From positions 227,417 to 284,403 of the forward strand of contig NW_019774624.1 in assembly GCF_001039355.2 (NCBI RefSeq): a stretch of 56,987 bases of DNA. Reading direction: 5' to 3'. Source of the stretch: Lingula anatina (taxonomy: Eukaryota > Brachiopoda > Lingulata > Lingulida > Lingulidae). Under the pieces are notes generated by a model that searched no databases, had not been told where the DNA came from, and saw only the letters and a list, made by a program, of their open reading frames with translations. Position numbers and translations under genes: made by a program. Every line of letters starts with the position of its first letter. The first letter of the stretch is position 1. Shown here piece by piece: positions 48,501-56,987 of this stretch.

Positions 48501-51500
48501 CCTGAAAACATATGGGACAAATTGCAGAAAGACTAGAAGAAAGACCAAACAAGTCCATAATTAAATCACATAACTCATTTGACCTTAAGCAAATGTATCA
48601 AATACTTTTGCTAAAATCAATATCAAATTTGTCAAGTGTTCAACATTTGCCAACTCCCTGTAATTTTTTAGAGAACTTGTATACTAGTAAAAGACTTACT
48701 AAAGCCTGCCAATTAACATCAAGAGAAAGTTAAAAGAGAAACATTTCCAAATACAACTCATTATTTACAAGAGAAAAAGGAAGGAAATCTATTTTTAAGC
48801 CCAGACCACCCTAATCTGATTTTTATGGCCATCTGCCCTTAAATGCATTTAGCTTCACCCACCGATCCAGAAACTTCCTGTCCATCTTTGTAGAACTTAA
48901 TGCTCTGTGACTCAACAAGATCAGGTGACCATTGCAACACAAAATGGAACCAGGTGTCCACTGGGGCGTTGGTCATCACACGGGTATACATGCGTGTTCC
49001 TTTATACAGGCGGACACCGACCGAGGTGCCATCTTTCCATATCTGTACTCCACCTAGACAGTGTAAGATAGGCATTTTTTAAGTTAAAAATCATCACCAA
49101 CTAGATTCATAGGAAACACTGAAAAGCAATTATATATACAAATTTGATAATATATTTTATGAGGCATGTATAAACAACTGTTATTGACACTTGCAAGAGA
49201 CAAAAGCAATGATTCAGTTATAATATTCTAAAATTGTATTCTAAAACATACAAAAATAAAAATTAACATTTTTTTGTATTTAGGATGATTTATGCAATTG
49301 AGGATAGTTTAAATACACAGTGAACCAAAGTTATATCAAAATGAAAATAGTCCAGAAAAAAACAAAAAAAAACAAAAAAAGGTTTTTCTTTTTTCACCTA
49401 TCCATTCCGTACCTGAATTAAAAAGTGCAGCAGCAGAACCTGAAGGTGTTGTCGGCAGCTTCATGTAGAGACCAACAGAAATTCCTGAGGAGCAAACATT
49501 TATATCCTTGATGCATTCTCCGTTGAAATTGCCCAATGAAGCATACCCTCCACCTGATGTTGTTTTCACACCTTGCCCCGAAGAGATATCTCCTTCTTGT
49601 ATGGTGGCGCCACCATGTGTCGTTAGCTGCTGATCACTGAACTTGCTGATTGGTCCATCCAGGGCCCAGTAGTAGTCATTCATGTTAAATTTATCAATCT
49701 GGGCATCTGGGAAATAATAAAAAGATAACAGTCAAATACAAATTGACAAAAATGATTTGAATTTCATTATCCTAATTGTCAAGTGTGGTTCGTACACTTC
49801 ATGATTGGAAGAGGGCATATAATGCTCCAAAATGAAACAACTTCAGGTAAAATTTCTTCTGTCAGCACATTTACCTGACATGCCAGTAATTCTAAAAGGT
49901 CTGTTGCTCGGAAGAACTGCCATTGGCCAAACGTGCACGCTGTAAGCTTTCATGCTTACCACTCGGGCATCCTGACCCGAATGGCAACCAAGAGTAAGCA
50001 TGGAGTTTGCAGGCATATTCAGTGGCGATGCTGTGGTGCCCGTCGTGTGAACGCCTTCCATGACGCCATTGATGTATGCCACCAGACCATCGACTGCATT
50101 CCATGTGAAACCCACATTGACCCATTTTCCCACTGGAACCATCTACAAAATGATGAAATTCGTTTTTTCATAAGTTTGAAAAAGGTACTGACACAGACAT
50201 AAAAAGAGCAAAGGATAATAATCATTGTTTTAACAAATTAAAATACTTTTGACCCAAGAGCAAATATTTCTAAGAAAAGACTAAATATTTCAAAATCTCA
50301 AAAATTTTAAAATATATTCAGAAAAAATTTTCTACTTGGCAAGAATCTTTATAGACATAATCCTTCCTCTATTTATACTATTACCCTATCTACATTGGGA
50401 TATCCAGATCATCTTATATAACAATCACCATCATTTTTCAGGGTTGATTCTACTGTCCATAACATGTATTTCATCATCCAAAAATAGAAGCTTAAAAACA
50501 TTTTTGCTTATATCAATAACTGGAACAACATAGCAAGAAAATGAGTTGACTAAAATATTGTCAGCAAATGTTATCAGAGAAGGATTAAGTTGGCATGAAC
50601 ATTAAATTACCCTTCAACATAAAACAATTACTGAAGGTGTCCACATCCATGAAAAACACACTTACTTTAGAGCTTGTCTGTACTGTCCAGTCTTTGGCCT
50701 CACTCTTCACAACGAACTGCCAATACTGACCATACAGTGACATACTGAACCCTGTCTGGCTTGCAGATGTGAAAGTCCTGTAAAACAACGTTTCCTTTTA
50801 CTTATTAGTCATTTTACTATATCATCTTATGACCAAGAAATAACCAATGAATTTTTAAATCTCTGCATTTATTATAACTATTATACCAGCATCATCATCA
50901 TTATTGTTATTCCTCTTAATTTTTGTATGACTGTCACCTTAGTCATCATGTTACACATGTACCTATTAAATATTATTATAATCCTCATTTGGCAATTTAA
51001 ATCTTGTCCATAATTTGCTGTTGTGGAAATTCTAATTAATTTTTTTCATATAAGTATCACCTGATAAGCATAAATTAACCACTGTATTTCCTTTAACATT
51101 CACAAAAACAAAAACCCACCTCAGTATTGTGTAAGTATTATTGACGGTATCATTGCCTTGAAACTCCCAATTAACTTCATTTATTTTAACCCACAGGGCC
51201 ACTGTGAACCCAGAACAAGCTGTTCCTGGATTGGACAGACAGGCACCACTTGAGTAGGCAGCTAAAAAAGAAGAAGAAAAAAGAATCAGAATTTGCAATG
51301 AGGTTATTATTTGGAATTTTAAAATGGCATTATTTCTTGGTCTTGAGATTTATCATATGAGACAAAACAAAGATATTTATCCATTCCTGTGTCCTACATG
51401 TTGCCATAACTTTCAAAATGTCTTTATCCATTTAACACTTCTATATAATTATATGCCTACCTTCTATGTGTAAAAAAAATCTTAATACCCCCATACCCCT

Positions 51501-54500
51501 TTAGATAAATCCTGGATCTGTCAGTGTTTATTAACCTCCTGGCTAATAAACTTACCTAATTTTATATTACTACACAGGCTGCTGTTGAGACTGTTAGAAA
51601 TGGTGACCCCAGAGGCGAGGTAGGAGACTTGATTGTGTGCCCCGAGTCTGCCAGAGCTCTGTGTGAGAGAGTAGTCCTCAAGGTCTGCTAAATGGCTGGA
51701 CAACATGCTTTTTGGATTCCAGTTCAAGTTAGAGCCTATGTCTTCATAGTAGCTACTCTCTGTAACAGACAGGAATGTAGAGAGCATTATCAAAGTGCAC
51801 ATTTTTTCTTCCATTTGTCTCAAAAAAAGATGCTTTTTACAACTGCACATCACCACAAAACTTAATCATACTACACTTAATAAACCTAATTATAAGGTTT
51901 AACAGTAAAATGTAAAATCTCATATGATTTTTTATTATTATCATCATCATTTTGATTATTATTATTAATTTCAAAACACTACCAACTTATCTATCTAATC
52001 TATCCATCTATCTATCACCATTTATTTCTTCATTTATTTTTTATTTATTTATTCATTAATTCAAAACCATTACCTGGCAGTTTAAACTTGTCTCTAAAAA
52101 GGTACTCTGGCACAAACTCCTCGTACACCGCTATGTCTTCGAAGGTGAAGTCCACCTCAAACCCCTCCATATCATCATTTGCATTACTTCGCCCAATGGT
52201 GATACGATCAAGATAATCCACCAGCCGAGACTGAGCCTTGGGTGTAGTACTGGATCCGACCACATTGCCATTTAAGAATGTTAAAAGACCATCAGTTGGG
52301 TTCCAGCTAAAACCGACATGCATCCACTGGCCTGGAAAAGTGAATGAGACAGGGATAATAAATAAATAAATCAATTAATAATATTTTGAAGATGGCATAA
52401 ATAATATTATATCATAAAACAGTATACAAGGAAAACTGAAACAAAACAATCAATATCAATATTAAATGCTCTTTTAAGTTTGAAGTATTTTTCCATGTTT
52501 TGGCAAAAAAAACATAATGCAATTATCTCTATCCAAGATCAAATGCAAAAACTCTTACAACAAAAAAAAATCCTCAAAAACAAAATTCGCATGCAAATGC
52601 ATTATGCAAAAACCAATCATTGTCAAACAATGATTGCTATTCCAATAATTTAAATAGCAGGTATAAATGTTCAATATGGCCACCAATTACTTAAACAATG
52701 CACATATTATCTTGGCATGATTAATGGAGACTTCGATCACCTAAATGATCTCTCCTACTGAGAGTAACTATAGGATTCAGGCTGTTTGTTTATCGAATAC
52801 TGCAAAACATACAAAGTGGCGAATTGATCACCAAACAAAATCAATCAAATATCTTGTGATCTCTGCCATGTGTCTATCAATGGGTACAACTGATTATATA
52901 GCATTTCAATGTGATCAATAAAGTGATCGATCACTTATCCTTTTCATTTGATAGTTCAATAATTGCCTCCACTGGCAATGAGCTTTTATGCAACATTTAG
53001 TGTAAAAACAAGCTTAGAATGAAGGTCACTGACACCAAGTTTGATTAGTTTTCACAGCCAAATTATGACAAAGAAAAAAATCATCTAGAATCAAATACAT
53101 GCATGGCGCCATGTATTGTTAGATTCTACAACCCAAAGGCAACAAATGTTTCTCCAGCAAGTTATACAAGGTTTTCAACTTTTTTATATCACAGAAGAGA
53201 GAAACGACTTCTCAAAGCTTATTGCAATCATAATCTCACAAGAAGCTCACTTCTTAATAACCCTTGTTAATCCTGTAAATGTTGTTACAAGTAATATATT
53301 ACATTTTATTTTAATTATGACCATGTTATTCTGTCTGTTATATTCATTATATTGACTTCTATTGGCTGTATGTTATCCAGATATACTTACCTGTAGTAAT
53401 ACGGCTTGCTTCAATTTTGGTAATCCAGGTGTGTGTGTTTGTAGCAAGATATGTCCAGATGGCACCACCTGACATGGAAATAAAGAAGCCCTCTGATTGG
53501 CTGTGCTGGGCACCAGAGCAGATGATATACTGGTGTCCTGTCACAGTGGGAATGGCGTTTATCTTGAGGTACATGTTAAAAGAAAGCCCCGTGTTGCACA
53601 CACTTGGCTTACTGAGACACGAGCCTGTGAATTTACCGACGGTCTGGTCTATGGTTTCATTGAAAATTTTTCCTGGAATTTGAATGAAAAATGTAATCAC
53701 TCAGTGAAAAGATTAATTAAATGGACTTAATCATTATGAGCTACACAAATTGGCAAATCTGTCAAGTACTGTCTACAACCAGTTACCTTAAACATACAAT
53801 AAAAATTTCACAACCACAGTTTTAATTTCTTTTTTTTTTTTTTTCAAAATCCAATACATCACAATGTTACATAAATTTTTAAAATAAGAAATTTGTAATT
53901 ATTTTTTTCACAAATAGAAAAGAAAGTACCTAGAACCATCCAGCCCTCAGTATCTGGTGCAACCCTGATAGCTCTTCCCATTCGACCTGAACCAGGCACT
54001 AAAGCAACTGAGCTCCCATTGGTTATATACAAAGGCTTGGTTTTGGCGCCATCTAGGTCTACTACTAAATTGCTCCAGACATGAGATGCTGATTTTGTCA
54101 GTTTTACAACTCGTTCTAAAATGAAGAATGATTTTCATGTTATATACCTGAAAATGTACCAGCCTTAAATGATAAGTAATTAATAGTTATGACTTTTAAT
54201 TAGCAGATATGGTAGTGTATATGCTTAATTAAAATTATAAATTAGTCTTTACAATTTGATAGATTAATTTTCAAATGATAAATTTTTCTTACTTCTTTCT
54301 GTAAACTTTAGAGTTACATGTAGAGTTACATTGATGTTTAAATAGGATTTTTCATTGATACACCTATCAGATACTTTGAATTTAGGCACAAACACACACA
54401 CACACACTCATTCTTTCTCTCTCTCTGCACATGTCTTAAGTCATTTTCCTATTCCAAGTCAATTCTCTCACTCTTCATAACCTATTTTCTTACCATTCAT

Positions 54501-56608
54501 TCCAAGGAAAGTGTCCCCTTCACATGGATACACATAACGTTCCCAGAGCACCACTCTGCTGGCCAGCGCCCCCTGGAGGCTGTCTCCACCATCGCCACCA
54601 AAGACAAGTATACCCGGCGCCAGAGTACCAGTCTGATGATCTGTGAATCCAGCCTTGGAAAAAATCAAAGAAAATGATCAAATAAACAAAGCAAGACTTC
54701 TGTAGAAGTTTATCTTTTAGATACTTCTGGCAGTACACAAGTTTTCTTAAACTTCATTTTGCTCTTATCGAGAAACTATTGAACTATTGCTCTTGTATTT
54801 CCAAAAACATAATGAATACGAACATACAACAACTCAAAAGAAAAAAAAACTCACCGTCTCCTCAGATGCTGTCCCAGCAGCTGCATCACCATCCACAAGT
54901 ACAGATAATCCAAAATCTGGATGATACCCGAATCCCACATTAAACCACACATCCCTGGGAACACTGTTCACAGTGAATTTCAAGCCTTCTGATGAGCTAG
55001 ACTTGCCAACTGAAATGTAAAGAAATGAACAACATATAAGTCTCCCACCACCACCACTTTTCAATCTTCACTCTATTTTACTTTATTTACCGTAGTTCTC
55101 AAATTACACAAAGGAATGTAATTTTTCTTTTCAATGTTTATATCATTCTATTTAATAAACATTATTCATTTGCTCAGTCATTTAATTATTTCTCTCACAG
55201 ATTCTCTGATCAATGAGATTATGGCAAATTTTCACTTCTGCGATGGTCTCTCTCTCTCTTTCTCTCAATTAGGCCTAAATGTAGTATTTGAATGGGCTAA
55301 AAGTCCTTTTAAAATTAATTCATTTGAATAGCAAGGGTATTTACAAAAGTCATCATACAACTTGATTCGGACAAAAACAATGAAAATCAAAGGCTTATAG
55401 GAGGATACTGCACAAACACCAAAAAAAGTTTGGAATGCTAAAAGCCTGGAGCCTGTAGAGACTCATTATTGGGCTTGGGAGTGGGGGATACAATGCGGAA
55501 CTCGTTTACTCTACCTCTCACAGTTAGCGTTCCGTTTTCCCAGAAAACTCCGTATCCCACGAATCGCCCACTTCCTGATGCGGCTCGCTGGTCGCACTGG
55601 ATGATCGTGGACAGACTGTTGGCCGAAGTCGAAACAGTGGATGGAATAAGGAGCCAAGCGGCCATTGCCATTCCATCTGTACAACTGGCAATATCGCCAG
55701 CGCAGCGGCCGGCAAGGTTTTCCAACTAAAAATGGAAAAAGAATGACCTTAAACTCTGAAGCACATTTCTGTTCTTTTTGATGATAGTCAGTAAAATATT
55801 ATAAGTGCAATATATTCTGTGCTTGCTCCCCTCCCCCCCTCCTCTTTCTCTCTCTCTCTCAGAATAGTGCGCGTAATGACATTGTGCGCAGTTAATTGCG
55901 CGTGTTAATTACAGTAGATAAATCCTCAAAGTGAACACTGTCTAAAAAACGTGTCTCACTTCATCCAAGAAACGTTTAAAAAAAGACTAGCCTGTCAATA
56001 ATAATGAGCAAGTCTACCACAATATAGAACAATGTAATTGTCATTGTGTAATATAGGTATTTTTTATCTTATTATTATCAGCATTATTATTATTAGTATT
56101 ATTATTCTTAATTATTATTTCCTTCCTTATAGTTTATTTTTTCCCACATTTATAAGAAATACTCCCAGTTGTTACTGTAGATTATGTATATAAGGTAATT
56201 ATGAAACATAATTACATTTGTGTTTGAAAGCCTGATATCACATAAGTGGGATAATAGGTCTAGATATATAATACATGTATGTATAACACAAGTAGTTTAG
56301 AGGGCCTGCTAAATGTACTGAAACATTTTAGTGCTCAATAAATTATTATTATAAATACAGCCACGTGCTCTCTGATACAGTCACACAAAAACTGAAAGTC
56401 AAATTAACTTGTAAGAAAAATATTCGTTAACTATATAGATATACCTGAAGATAAGAACTAGTCGCGCCAAGTTCCAGGACAGATTTTGACGTCGCACCAG
56501 AACGCGCCGTGGACACGGTGTTGATAGTGCCTTGGACCGTGAAACCGCTGGTAGACTCCAAGCTGTACGATTTGGTAGCCACGTCGTAAAATGGTTCATG
56601 TTCCACGT
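35887..56608 (-). CDS. Adhesion G-protein-coupled receptor with five LamG-like modules, 5' end outside window
   Basis: Thirty-six minus-strand exons: 56445-56608, 55515-55725, 54855-55009, 54494-54653, 53930-54115, 53391-53672, 52074-52331, 51556-51759, 51120-51261, 50666-50777, 49875-50142, 49413-49706, 48863-49053, 48214-48358, 47515-47658, 47087-47198, 46385-46623, 45674-45886, 44894-44989, 44105-44169, 43204-43428, 42714-42782, 42259-42376, 41817-41957, 41403-41475, 40885-41055, 40356-40482, 39742-39845, 39337-39439, 38945-39095, 38345-38478, 37693-37775, 37261-37390, 36694-36870, 36387-36501, 35887-35897. Phases fit at all 35 joins, giving 1856 residues to a TAG. From the N side: five concanavalin-like modules, stalk, GAIN/GPS, 7TM, tail. 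It is a cell-surface receptor that probably binds matrix or glycan ligands and self-cleaves at the GPS. The first visible exon starts in phase 1, so signal peptide and more exons lie past the right edge. Pentraxin/LamG-type ectodomains occur in vertebrate ADGRD and ADGRG6 receptors, but orthology is not claimed. Confidence 0.93.
36694..39845 (-). CDS. aGPCR seven-transmembrane domain
   Basis: Exons 39742-39845, 39337-39439, 38945-39095, 38345-38478, 37693-37775, 37261-37390 and 36694-36870. TM1 is ITWVTMAISMGSLIFFIVIL, TM2 INLAVAIFFASLWFCLLW, TM3 ILMHYFYLTSFAWLVMEAVC, TM4 IYMPVAWGVPALVVTGVAV, ECL2 with ERCWLS, TM5 FPGAIIAFMVLTALILLVVM, TM6 IMLLLLYLGLTWLFGIISL and TM7 FTFIIFNGFQGFFFFLTFG. Adhesion-class signatures are present: W in TM4 (AWGVP), the TM3 cysteine (YCQALS) and ECL2 cysteine (RCWLS) pair, LTWLFG in TM6 and NGFQGFF in TM7. 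Confidence 0.95.
40356..43428 (-). CDS. aGPCR GAIN region and GPS autoproteolysis site
   Basis: Exons 43204-43428, 42714-42782, 42259-42376, 41817-41957, 41403-41475, 40885-41055 and 40356-40482 (about 308 residues). The early part is helical and Glu/Asn/Ser-rich with many sequons; later strands include ASGLTIGIIISNT and TFASPVVFTLEHLD. The GPS has its four cysteines and two tryptophans: RSCNYWKE, then GWASDGCERN, then TVCHCYHFTTFAVLLD. The cleavage triad is H-F-T, so the chain should cut between F and T. This exposes TTFAVLL as tethered agonist, close to the family consensus TxFAVLM. Cleavage is inferred from the motif. Confidence 0.92.
42097..42235. repeat. Compound direct and inverted repeat
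   Basis: A unit with CATGACAAAAAATGACAAG occurs twice in direct orientation (from 42101 and about 42187). Between them is an inverted copy (CATGATCTTGTCATTTTTTG), so the stretch can fold several ways. It is non-coding and lies in the intron between GPCR exons 41817-41957 and 42259-42376, ending about 24 bases from the latter's donor. Confidence 0.85.
43560..43772. mobile_element. MITE with TTA target duplication
   Basis: The ends GACCCCATTCCCAGAGATT (left) and AATCTATGGGAATGCGCCC (right) are inverted repeats. They are flanked by TTA at 43557-43559 and 43773-43775. It is 213 bp, more GC-rich than its surroundings, non-coding. The 3-bp TTA points to a PIF/Harbinger-like source. It lies in the GPCR intron between exons 43204-43428 and 44105-44169. 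Confidence 0.75.
44105..44989 (-). CDS. aGPCR Thr/Pro-rich stalk
   Basis: Exon 44894-44989 encodes a mucin-like linker (VTTVTPTPFVAVIPTTVPPS TTA, written in two pieces), likely O-glycosylated. Exon 44105-44169 encodes CSPALFYKGTCYTNRIALFD, with two cysteines that could form a small loop. The stalk separates the LamG modules from the GAIN region. A decayed copy of exon 44894-44989 lies in the next intron at 44429-44504. Confidence 0.8.
44305..44359. repeat. (ATT)n microsatellite
   Basis: An interrupted run of ATT trinucleotides in a GPCR intron. Confidence 0.93.
44429..44504 (-). pseudogene. Decayed duplicate of the aGPCR stalk exon
   Basis: The plus-strand text AGCAGTTGTAGAAGGG...AGGGGGTGGG...GGTTACCTGGAC parallels exon 44894-44989 (AGCAGTTGTAGAAGGG...AGGGGGTGGG...GGTAACCTGAAC). 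Indels break the frame and the donor is lost (TAGTACAG in place of GGTAAGT), so it is a dead exon copy about 450 bases from its source. Confidence 0.65.
44528..44687. mobile_element. Inverted-repeat (hairpin) element, about 160 bp
   Basis: The left arm CTAATATTTTCATACC...TAGGCCTTCATCAGACCGAT pairs with the right arm ATCAGTCTGATGTAGGCCTA...CATATGAAAATATTTTAG. Identity is roughly 80-85% by eye. It is non-coding, in the same GPCR intron as the dead exon copy. No clear target duplication was seen. Confidence 0.6.
45674..47658 (-). CDS. aGPCR LamG-like module 5
   Basis: Exons 47515-47658, 47087-47198, 46385-46623 and 45674-45886 (708 nt, 236 residues, phase 1 both ends). Landmarks are TCLSNPALCPDGFTIAFKVK, DYLFSSGYSFQNKEVGGNG, VPINQWITIGLTWRRTNTEG and FPGTIVFDSVAFYN. 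The donor of exon 46385-46623 is G/GTCAGT; a stronger-looking GTAAGA seven bases earlier would end in phase 0 and break the frame, so it was not chosen. Confidence 0.83.
48214..49706 (-). CDS. aGPCR LamG-like module 4
   Basis: Exons 49413-49706, 48863-49053 and 48214-48358 (630 nt, 210 residues, phase 1 both ends). It begins DAQIDKFNMNDYYWALDGPI, has GECIKDINVCSSGISVGLYM as the two-cysteine strand, VDTWFHFVLQWSPDLVESQS for the W strand and IKFYKDGQEVSGS for the turn. It is shorter than modules 2 and 3, mainly in the middle strands. Confidence 0.84.
49875..51759 (-). CDS. aGPCR LamG-like module 3
   Basis: Exons 51556-51759, 51120-51261, 50666-50777 and 49875-50142 (726 nt, 242 residues, phase 1 both ends). 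Key strands are GACLSNPGTACSGFTVALWV, TFTSASQTGFSMSLYGQYWQ, PVGKWVNVGFTWNAVDGLVA, YINGVMEGV and NSMLTLGCHS. The same total length as module 2, with one more intron pair inside, suggests duplication followed by intron gain or loss. Several N-glycosylation sequons (NSS, NDT, NNT) are present. Confidence 0.87.
52074..54115 (-). CDS. aGPCR LamG-like module 2
   Basis: Exons 53930-54115, 53391-53672 and 52074-52331 (726 nt, 242 residues, phase 1 at both ends). Key strands are GSCLSKPSVCNTGLSFNMYL, QYIICSGAQ, TTGQWMHVGFSWNPTDGLLT, FLNGNVVGSST and RITIGRSNANDDMEGFEVDF. It has the two-cysteine loop, the W-x-x-VGFSW strand and the NG turn of Laminin_G_3/concanavalin-like folds. It is the best-conserved module and a good reference for the others. 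Confidence 0.88.
52332..53390. other. aGPCR intron of 1.06 kb, non-coding
   Basis: AT-rich intron within module 2. A 79-codon open frame at 53116-53355 on the plus strand lacks any motif or splice logic. Short local inverted repeats occur (CAATCATTGTCAAACAATGATTG near 52615), but no transposon ends. Confidence 0.6.
54494..56608 (-). CDS. aGPCR LamG-like module 1 (possibly partial)
   Basis: Exons 56445-56608, 55515-55725, 54855-55009 and 54494-54653 (about 229 residues). The pattern is ENLAGRCAGDIASCTDGMAM (the C...C before the core strands), FVGYGVFWENGTLTVR, VPRDVWFNVGFGYHPDFGLS (the W-x-x-VGF strand) and APGILVFGGDGGDSLQGALA. The ending is phase 1. The order matches the other modules, but the C-x-D-G loop is shorter and the sequence more diverged. 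Part of the module may lie to the right of the window. Confidence 0.75.
55726..56444. other. aGPCR intron of 0.72 kb, non-coding
   Basis: Intron between module 1 exons. It has a CT-rich tract (55829-55860), a run of ATT-like triplets (56077-56107) and otherwise nothing recognisable. Confidence 0.6.
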
Positions 56609-56820
56609 CTATAAAAGAGACAATAAATTGGATATAAAATCAGTTTGTACATTTTTTACTAGATTTCATTACTGAACGTTCACCGTAGCTTTCAACCACT
56701 AAATTATTGCGTTTTTGTCCCAAAAATTTGGTATTTTGGACGGCGAACGGTGCCTTTTGGTGCGGTTTAGAAATATGATTCAGCTAGTAAAATTCTTATT
56801 TCAATTTTTTTTAGAAATCG

Positions 56821-56876
56821 AAGGGGGGGGGGGGCGGAGGTCAAGACCCCCCTGACCCCCCACCTAAATCTGCCAC
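56821..56876 (-). mobile_element. Probable hAT-type transposon terminus
   Basis: Read on the minus strand it begins CAGTGGCAGATTTAGGTGGG and continues into G/C-rich runs. The sequence CAGTGGCGGAT... is a common terminal motif of invertebrate hAT elements (family knowledge). The partner end is not found inside the window, so it is either truncated or extends leftwards in decayed form. Confidence 0.4.
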
Positions 56877-56987
56877 TGTTGATATATACAACAAGGCAGC
56901 AAAGCTGTCAAATGTACAGACAAAAAACAGAAAATAAAGATGCAAAAAAGGTCATTTTTGTCAATTTTGCAATAATAAATAATGCTT

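Noticed and set aside
53116-53355. Plus-strand 79-codon frame in a GPCR intron
   Set aside because: AT-rich, with no start context, motif or splice logic.

Overview
The window is nuclear DNA of an animal. It is AT-rich by eye, the genes are split into many short exons with GT-AG introns, and the introns are full of small inverted-repeat DNA transposons, a tRNA-derived SINE and a Tc1-like remnant. The gene content fits an invertebrate metazoan, probably marine (non-vertebrate deuterostome or lophotrochozoan). Nothing in the sequence fixes the species. A run of 961 N (28998-29958) marks an assembly gap.

Three protein genes were rebuilt exon by exon; in each, every intron phase agrees across all junctions. 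(1) Minus strand, about 170-22982: a K-Cl cotransporter (KCC, SLC12A4-7 type), complete at its 5' end and running off the left edge before its last exons. It has two candidate first exons (22859-22982 and 15417-15588) and a candidate 39-nt cassette exon (14650-14688). (2) Plus strand, 23659-34002: a Zip3/RNF212B-like RING protein of meiotic recombination, 18 coding exons, 352 residues, complete. It starts about 680 bases from the KCC start, head to head. (3) Minus strand, 35887 to beyond the right edge: an adhesion GPCR with 36 exons in view, encoding 1856 residues. These are five laminin-G/concanavalin-like modules, a Thr/Pro stalk, a GAIN region with a full GPS, seven membrane helices and a short charged tail ending in a stop at 35887-35889. 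It is convergent with gene 2.

The rest is introns, the shared KCC/RNF212B promoter interval (22983-23658) and the convergent 3' interval (34003-35886). Intronic elements include two hairpin elements with 3-bp TTA/TAA target duplications (17672-17921 and 43560-43772), long inverted repeats (19092-19400, 44528-44687), a four-unit nested palindrome (33315-33745), a compound palindromic repeat (42097-42235), a decayed Tc1-like element (30868-31745), a SINE (3767-3966) and an inverted-repeat pair flanking the gap (28175-29981). The three genes do not form one pathway; their proximity looks like ordinary genome neighbourhood.
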